From a virus: DNA of 26,213 nt. The notes under the pieces were generated by a model, which saw only the letters and a list, made by a program, of their open reading frames with translations, did not search any database and was not told the DNA's origin. The stretch lies in the IMG/VR virus record IMGVR_UViG_3300025438_000119, positions 1 through 26,213 of that record. One strand, 5' to 3'. Of the stretch, positions 21,727-26,213 are shown piece after piece. Position 1 is the first letter of the stretch. Each line of letters opens with the position of its first letter. A program made the position numbers and the translations under genes.

Positions 21727-22809
21727 GTGGCCATTGACGGCGAGATTGGCACCGTCCAGTTCTCTCGGACCTGGCCCGAGCCGGTCCTAATCACTGATGA
21801 AGCCATCACCGCACCCGGCGCCATCGTGCGCCTGAGGATGGACGCGGAAGGCTTCTGGAACGGCGATCACGTCCTGCTTTCTTCACCCCTCGGCCTCCCG
21901 TTCGATGTCTCCGGCACTGGGTATGCCAACACCCCGGATGGCCACACCTTCTGGGGCACCGCAGGGGGCCCCGCTGGGCCCGCCACCCTGCACCGGACAG
22001 ATGACACCGGCCCATTCTGGAGCGATGACGACGCCGATCCCTTCTGGGAGGATGCCAGCACCACCGGCCTGACCACCCAGCTGGGCGCCTACATCCATCG
22101 CAATGACCTGGAGCAGGCCACCTTCTACAGCCTGGAGGCGCCCGCCGTGAACGGCGAGGCCCTGGGTCGAATCCCGCTGTTCCCTGTCGGCTTTGATGCC
22201 ATGGTGATCAGCGTGTTTGCCACTGCACCCGGTTACCAGAGCGATCTACTGCAGGCCGCGGCATCCGTAGAGCGCCCTGAGTGGAGAGAGTCACTGCTCA
22301 GCGACCTGATTGCCTTGCCGGCCTCTGTCAAAGAAGCTGCGGCAGAAGCCGACACCCGCGGGTGGAAGGTGATGGCGGATCTGAGCGGTTGGGATCTGGA
22401 AACGGATTGCGGGGCCCTGGATCAAGCGGCGATCGGCGAAGCGTTTGGATCGGTGGCCGTCAGCCAATTAAGCGGTGCCGGGAGCTTCATGGGCGAGGTG
22501 TCCAACACCTACGCCCCTGGCATCACAGTGGCCGCCAAGATGCTGCACCTGCAGCTCCTGACCCAGCAGGGCGCATCGGCCACCGTGCGCTTCCTGGTGG
22601 CCGATGGCGGCCGCGGACACAGCAATGGCGTCTGCTTCATCAAGGAAGAGTGCTTATTTTATGAAATGGACGTGCTGCTGACGAATGTTCGCCTGAGCAC
22701 TCAGACAGGAGACACCAAAAAGGTGCGCGGACAATTTGCCAGCATTGGTGGAATCCGCTTTGTTGTCGCTGATCGGAGCCATCCTTTGGCGATAGCGAGC
22801 TTGGCCTAG
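21727..22809 (+). CDS. Hypothetical tail structural protein
   Basis: A 360-residue protein from a GTG preceded by GGGAGG. The N-terminal half is rich in Trp, Phe and Gly with repeated FW-D pairs (TDDTGPFWSDDDADPFWEDA), suggesting an exposed beta structure. The C-terminal half is more ordinary (HLQLLTQQGASATVRFLVAD; CLFYEMDVLLTNVRLSTQTG). I do not recognise a family. Location between hub and fibre suggests a fibre-anchoring or baseplate-like component. Confidence 0.55.
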   Translation: MAIDGEIGTVQFSRTWPEPVLITDEAITAPGAIVRLRMDAEGFWNGDHVLLSSPLGLPFDVSGTGYANTPDGHTFWGTAGGPAGPATLHRTDDTGPFWSDDDADPFWEDASTTGLTTQLGAYIHRNDLEQATFYSLEAPAVNGEALGRIPLFPVGFDAMVISVFATAPGYQSDLLQAAASVERPEWRESLLSDLIALPASVKEAAAEADTRGWKVMADLSGWDLETDCGALDQAAIGEAFGSVAVSQLSGAGSFMGEVSNTYAPGITVAAKMLHLQLLTQQGASATVRFLVADGGRGHSNGVCFIKEECLFYEMDVLLTNVRLSTQTGDTKKVRGQFASIGGIRFVVADRSHPLAIASLA

Positions 22810-22832
22810 CCTGAAGTCAACAGCAACAGGTC

Positions 22833-25800
22833 ATGGCCCGGATCAGTCTGGCGAACGCCGCATCGGGGATTCTCAACGCTTTTGGCCCCAGCGGTCAGGC
22901 CAGGGCAAAACCCCAACTTGCAGCGATGGCGGATCTGCTGCGCCAGCTCGTTGGAGATGCGAACGTCGCGCCGGGTTCAGGGGAATCGATAGACCCGTTG
23001 CAGGCCCCCTTCACCCTTTACGTCAACCCGTTCATCGGAAGTGATCAGTTTGTAGCTGGCTATTACAACAGCTTCGAGACTACGGGCACTGATCAGCAGA
23101 TCATTGACCAGAAGCTGAAGAGGATCAGCAACCAGCAGATGACCTGCGGCTACAGCGCGCACCGGCCATTCCGCACCATCAACCGAGCGCTGCTGGAAGC
23201 TGTCATTATCACCTCCAGGAGTTACTACACGTTCGCATCGGCTGCCGCGCAGGTTGATTGCGTTCGTGTGTGCCTGTCTGATGCACAGCACCTTTATTAC
23301 ACAGAACCGCCAACTGGTACGCCCACGGTTTGGACTGATGGCTACACGCCTACGAAAGCCGATCTGATCAATTTCAACCCAGCTGGTGGGGGCGTTATCG
23401 CACCTCGATACACGTCAATTTCAGGCAACGACTACCGCAAGTGTGTCATCCGACCCTCCTGGACGCCGCCGGCTGCTGACCTGGCTGCCGATTACTCCAA
23501 TGCTGTGGCATTGCTGCAGGTTACCACCAGCGCCTACTTCCGTGAGATCACGTTCCAGGACAAACTGGGGCAGAACGAATCCGATCACCTTGCTTATTGC
23601 TCTGGCCCGGCAAGCGCCGCCGCCCTAGATGCCCTCTACGCCAAGGCCCTAGCAGCGTTCGGCACCGTGGCCGATCTGAACCCGGCGCTGGTGGTAACCC
23701 GCCCAACCGAATACGAAACCGTGGGACCATTCCCCGGCAACCCACAGCTGTCATGGGACACTGTTGTGGGGGCAAGTCCTTATATCTTGAACTGCGCCAA
23801 TCGCTCTCAGTGGGGCCGTGGCGGAGTGCTTTGGGATGGCGCCAAGTTGGGTGGCCTGAAATCGTTTGTCACCGCTCAGTTCACCAATACGAGCGAACAG
23901 AACGACGTCAATTCCTGGGAGGTTTATAACGGCAGCAACTGGGTAACTCCAGCGGATTACGACGCCCTGATTGCGGCTGATCCCAATGATACCCGCGCCA
24001 AGTTTGCTCGTAGTTCCCGGCACATAACCTGCATCAATGATGGCTTTGTTCAGGAAGTCAGCATCTTCGCTATTGGCACCAACTACCACAACCTTGTTGA
24101 TACTGGCGGGGAGATCACCAGCTCTAACGGAAACAACACGTTTGGTGGTTGTGGGGCGTTGGCAACTGGCTATAAGTCTGCCGCCTTCCCGCAAGATAAG
24201 AACTGGGACACAAGTGCAGTATCAGTACCGCTGACGCCTTCAGTCAAGACCAACAACATCCGCCGGATCTTTATCGGGACTGTTTCGGAGGTTTATACTG
24301 ACGATGGCGGTCTGATACTGGAGGGGCCGGCTGATATTACATCACTTGAGGCGTCAGGCTATAGCCTCGCCCCTGGCACTCAAATATGGTGCGAAACCCC
24401 TGCGGATCTCACTGATCCAGTCAGGGCTACGCTGAATGGATCGCCGTTCAACCCGGCTTTCCCTGACACCATCGGCTTTGTTACAGGCGGTGGCAACAAC
24501 TTCCCAGCCGATGGCGTGGGCATGGTTGGGCGACGTGTCTATGTGCGCCGCCTGGTAGACATCAGGGCCACAAGCGAACGCCGCGCTGAATTGGTACTAG
24601 GCAATACTGCCAACAGCCGCATCCCTGAAACCAATTTTGTCCTGCAAACTGACCCGTCCAGGACGGGAGCAGGGGCACTGTTTAATGCCACAACTGAAGT
24701 TCTGACTTGCTACAGCTCAAGCAAGACATTCCTTTCGGGGATTGACCTAGCCGTCCGCGTTGTTGTCCAGCAGGGCTCTTACGCCGCCAACTACGCCAAC
24801 GGCGGATATTACAGGGCTGGGCAGATAGTCTCCTACGCCAACAAAAAGTGGATGGCCCTGCTGGATGGCTACTCCGTAGGCACTCCACCGCCAGAAGACC
24901 GGTGGGGGCAAACGCATGTCCACACGCAATCAGGCTTCATCCCCGAGGGCATTGCTGGCGCCGAGGGTTTTCCGATCGTATTCGACACCGACACCGACAC
25001 AGCAGTTATCAGCACCACTTTGGGAATCAATTGGGGAACGATTTTCACTAGCTCCGGCTCTGTCCGTGATCAATACCGCTCCGGCCCTGACTATCTCGGC
25101 CTCCATGCCTTCCTGCGGGCGCTGGGCTTCAGCGATGCCAACGCCCACACCGCGCTCCTGCCCCGCGTGGAGGCTGATCGGCAGCTTGATCCGACCTCGG
25201 CCACCGACTTTCCCACGGCCCCATCTGGAGGGGCTGCTACAGGCCGCGCCAATTGGCCGCTGGAGTTCCGCCGCCCGAGCACATTGCGTCTCAGCAACCA
25301 TACCTGGGAGTGGTCTGGATGGGGAAATTATAGCAAAGCCTTGCCTATTGCGCAGAAGCCGCTATCAGCGCAAAACAGGTTTTCTTACTACTTCACCAAC
25401 ACCGCAGGGGGCCGTGTAGTACCCGCCGGAGAAAATGAAGATGGTTACAGGGTATCCCCCCGAGGACTGGAGAACATTCAGACTGGGGCGATCCTTGCGG
25501 TTAATGACATTCAAGGTGGGCCGCTGGATGCTCCGCTTGCATTTGACCCGAATCCAACATTTGGCAATTTAACCGTCACAAATAGCCTTGACATCAGGGG
25601 GGCCACTTTCCTGACTGATGATGGCCCATACCTACCTGTTATTGGTGATGCGACCGCTGAAGTGAGGCTGCGCAGGCTAGGGATAAACGCAGATGATGAC
25701 CCCGATTTTGATCTGTTCCTGAATGGCTCCGCCAGGGGCAATGTTGTTGACCTCGGAAGTGGTACTGCAATCAACTGCCAACTGGGTAACTATTTCACCC

Positions 25801-26036
25801 GAGCCATGGCTGGCAACCTGACCTTTACGTTTGTCAATCCACCAGCTGTTGGTCGATTCTCTTTTAGCCTCCAGATTGTCTATACAAGCGGTACTCTCAC
25901 GTTCCCTGCGAGCTTGCGCCACGCATTCAGCGTCTTGCCAAGCCTAATAGCAGGTCAAACCTACTTGTTCGTTATCAGCACCATTGACGGCGGCACCCGC
26001 TGGCTTTGTGACACCCGTAACTGGCCGACAGCATGA
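22833..26036 (+). CDS. Large tail fibre protein, cyanophage-like
   Basis: A 1067-residue protein. The N-terminal part (FTLYVNPFIGSDQFVAGYYN, then MTCGYSAHRPFRTINRALLE and AVIITSRSYYTF) resembles, from memory, structural and fibre proteins of T4-like cyanophages. There this segment begins a right-handed beta-helix-like shaft. The middle contains ITCINDGFVQEVSIFAIGTN and RRIFIGTVSEVYTDDGG, consistent with beta-helix rungs. The C-terminus (AGNLTFTFVNPPAVGRFSFS, then TRWLCDTRNW) looks like a small trimerising head. Sampled lines are about 47-52% GC against about 72% in a hub-gene line, suggesting separate origin. It probably recognises the host cell surface. Confidence 0.72.
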   Translation: MARISLANAASGILNAFGPSGQARAKPQLAAMADLLRQLVGDANVAPGSGESIDPLQAPFTLYVNPFIGSDQFVAGYYNSFETTGTDQQIIDQKLKRISNQQMTCGYSAHRPFRTINRALLEAVIITSRSYYTFASAAAQVDCVRVCLSDAQHLYYTEPPTGTPTVWTDGYTPTKADLINFNPAGGGVIAPRYTSISGNDYRKCVIRPSWTPPAADLAADYSNAVALLQVTTSAYFREITFQDKLGQNESDHLAYCSGPASAAALDALYAKALAAFGTVADLNPALVVTRPTEYETVGPFPGNPQLSWDTVVGASPYILNCANRSQWGRGGVLWDGAKLGGLKSFVTAQFTNTSEQNDVNSWEVYNGSNWVTPADYDALIAADPNDTRAKFARSSRHITCINDGFVQEVSIFAIGTNYHNLVDTGGEITSSNGNNTFGGCGALATGYKSAAFPQDKNWDTSAVSVPLTPSVKTNNIRRIFIGTVSEVYTDDGGLILEGPADITSLEASGYSLAPGTQIWCETPADLTDPVRATLNGSPFNPAFPDTIGFVTGGGNNFPADGVGMVGRRVYVRRLVDIRATSERRAELVLGNTANSRIPETNFVLQTDPSRTGAGALFNATTEVLTCYSSSKTFLSGIDLAVRVVVQQGSYAANYANGGYYRAGQIVSYANKKWMALLDGYSVGTPPPEDRWGQTHVHTQSGFIPEGIAGAEGFPIVFDTDTDTAVISTTLGINWGTIFTSSGSVRDQYRSGPDYLGLHAFLRALGFSDANAHTALLPRVEADRQLDPTSATDFPTAPSGGAATGRANWPLEFRRPSTLRLSNHTWEWSGWGNYSKALPIAQKPLSAQNRFSYYFTNTAGGRVVPAGENEDGYRVSPRGLENIQTGAILAVNDIQGGPLDAPLAFDPNPTFGNLTVTNSLDIRGATFLTDDGPYLPVIGDATAEVRLRRLGINADDDPDFDLFLNGSARGNVVDLGSGTAINCQLGNYFTRAMAGNLTFTFVNPPAVGRFSFSLQIVYTSGTLTFPASLRHAFSVLPSLIAGQTYLFVISTIDGGTRWLCDTRNWPTA

Positions 26037-26213
26037 ATGACAACATTATTGATCAGCACAAAGGAATTGGCTTGCCGAGAACAAGCAGCTTGATTCTGGA
26101 CATTGACACTGAAGCGGTAACACCAGGTAATCTGGATTTCACGCTGTCAATGGCAGCCAAAGTTGATTTCACCGACAACTACACAGTTCGCGTAATTACC
26201 GCGCCTGCGTCAG
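26033..26213 (+). CDS. Start of a further tail gene, cut by the window edge
   Basis: ATG at 26033 overlaps the fibre stop (ATGA) and opens at least 60 codons (MNDNIIDQHKGIGLPRTSSL, later DFTDNYTVRVITAPAS) with no stop before the window ends. The ATG four bases later, in another frame, stops after 18 codons. The base composition is AT-richer, like the fibre gene. The function is unknown; a fibre accessory or chaperone would be usual here. Confidence 0.6.
   Translation, partial: MNDNIIDQHKGIGLPRTSSLILDIDTEAVTPGNLDFTLSMAAKVDFTDNYTVRVITAPAS

Overview
The window is the late (virion-building) region of a siphovirus-type prophage or phage, probably from a GC-rich picocyanobacterium (Synechococcus/Cyanobium type) or one of its phages. 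The cyanobacterial guess rests on two things: high GC in most genes, and a large tail fibre at the right end that resembles, from memory, structural proteins of T4-like cyanophages. It is an inference, not a proof.

Left edge (1-2042). A minus-strand gene running off the window encodes the start of an MmeI-type restriction-modification enzyme. Next come a 3' remnant of an ADP-ribosyltransferase-like phage head protein and a small plus-strand gene. A compact minus-strand block follows: an XRE repressor-like gene, a Cys-motif protein and a 55-residue protein. The last two each have a nearly identical 16-bp palindrome upstream, and the block ends in a good intrinsic terminator. Terminase and portal, normally just upstream, are absent, so the left side of the phage module looks truncated or rearranged.

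Head module (2043-6981). In order: DUF2213 protease with a scaffold tail (and a likely nested scaffold start), structural cement protein, DUF2184-type major capsid protein, an unknown protein, DUF4054-type connector, a second connector-like protein, an HK97-gp10-like protein and a tail-terminator candidate. Most of the later genes overlap by 1-11 bases, as expected for one translationally coupled operon.

Tail module (6997-26213). Major tail tube with an Ig-like C-terminus, an odd 1-kb island, two small genes, and a lambda-like G/GT chaperone pair with a GGGAAAG frameshift site. Then come a 1708-residue tape measure with cell-wall-hydrolase-like domains, a minor tail protein, an NlpC/P60-like protein, a TipJ-like hub, three further structural proteins and a 1067-residue fibre. 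The start of one more gene runs off the right end. There is no sheath gene, so the tail should be long and non-contractile.

The least explained part is the island at about 8040-9070. It holds tandem ~290-bp duplications with conserved hairpins, short minus-strand reading frames that share a C-terminus, and two strong plus-strand terminators placed inside the tail operon. No CRISPR array, tRNA, rRNA, reverse transcriptase or complete transposase was seen.
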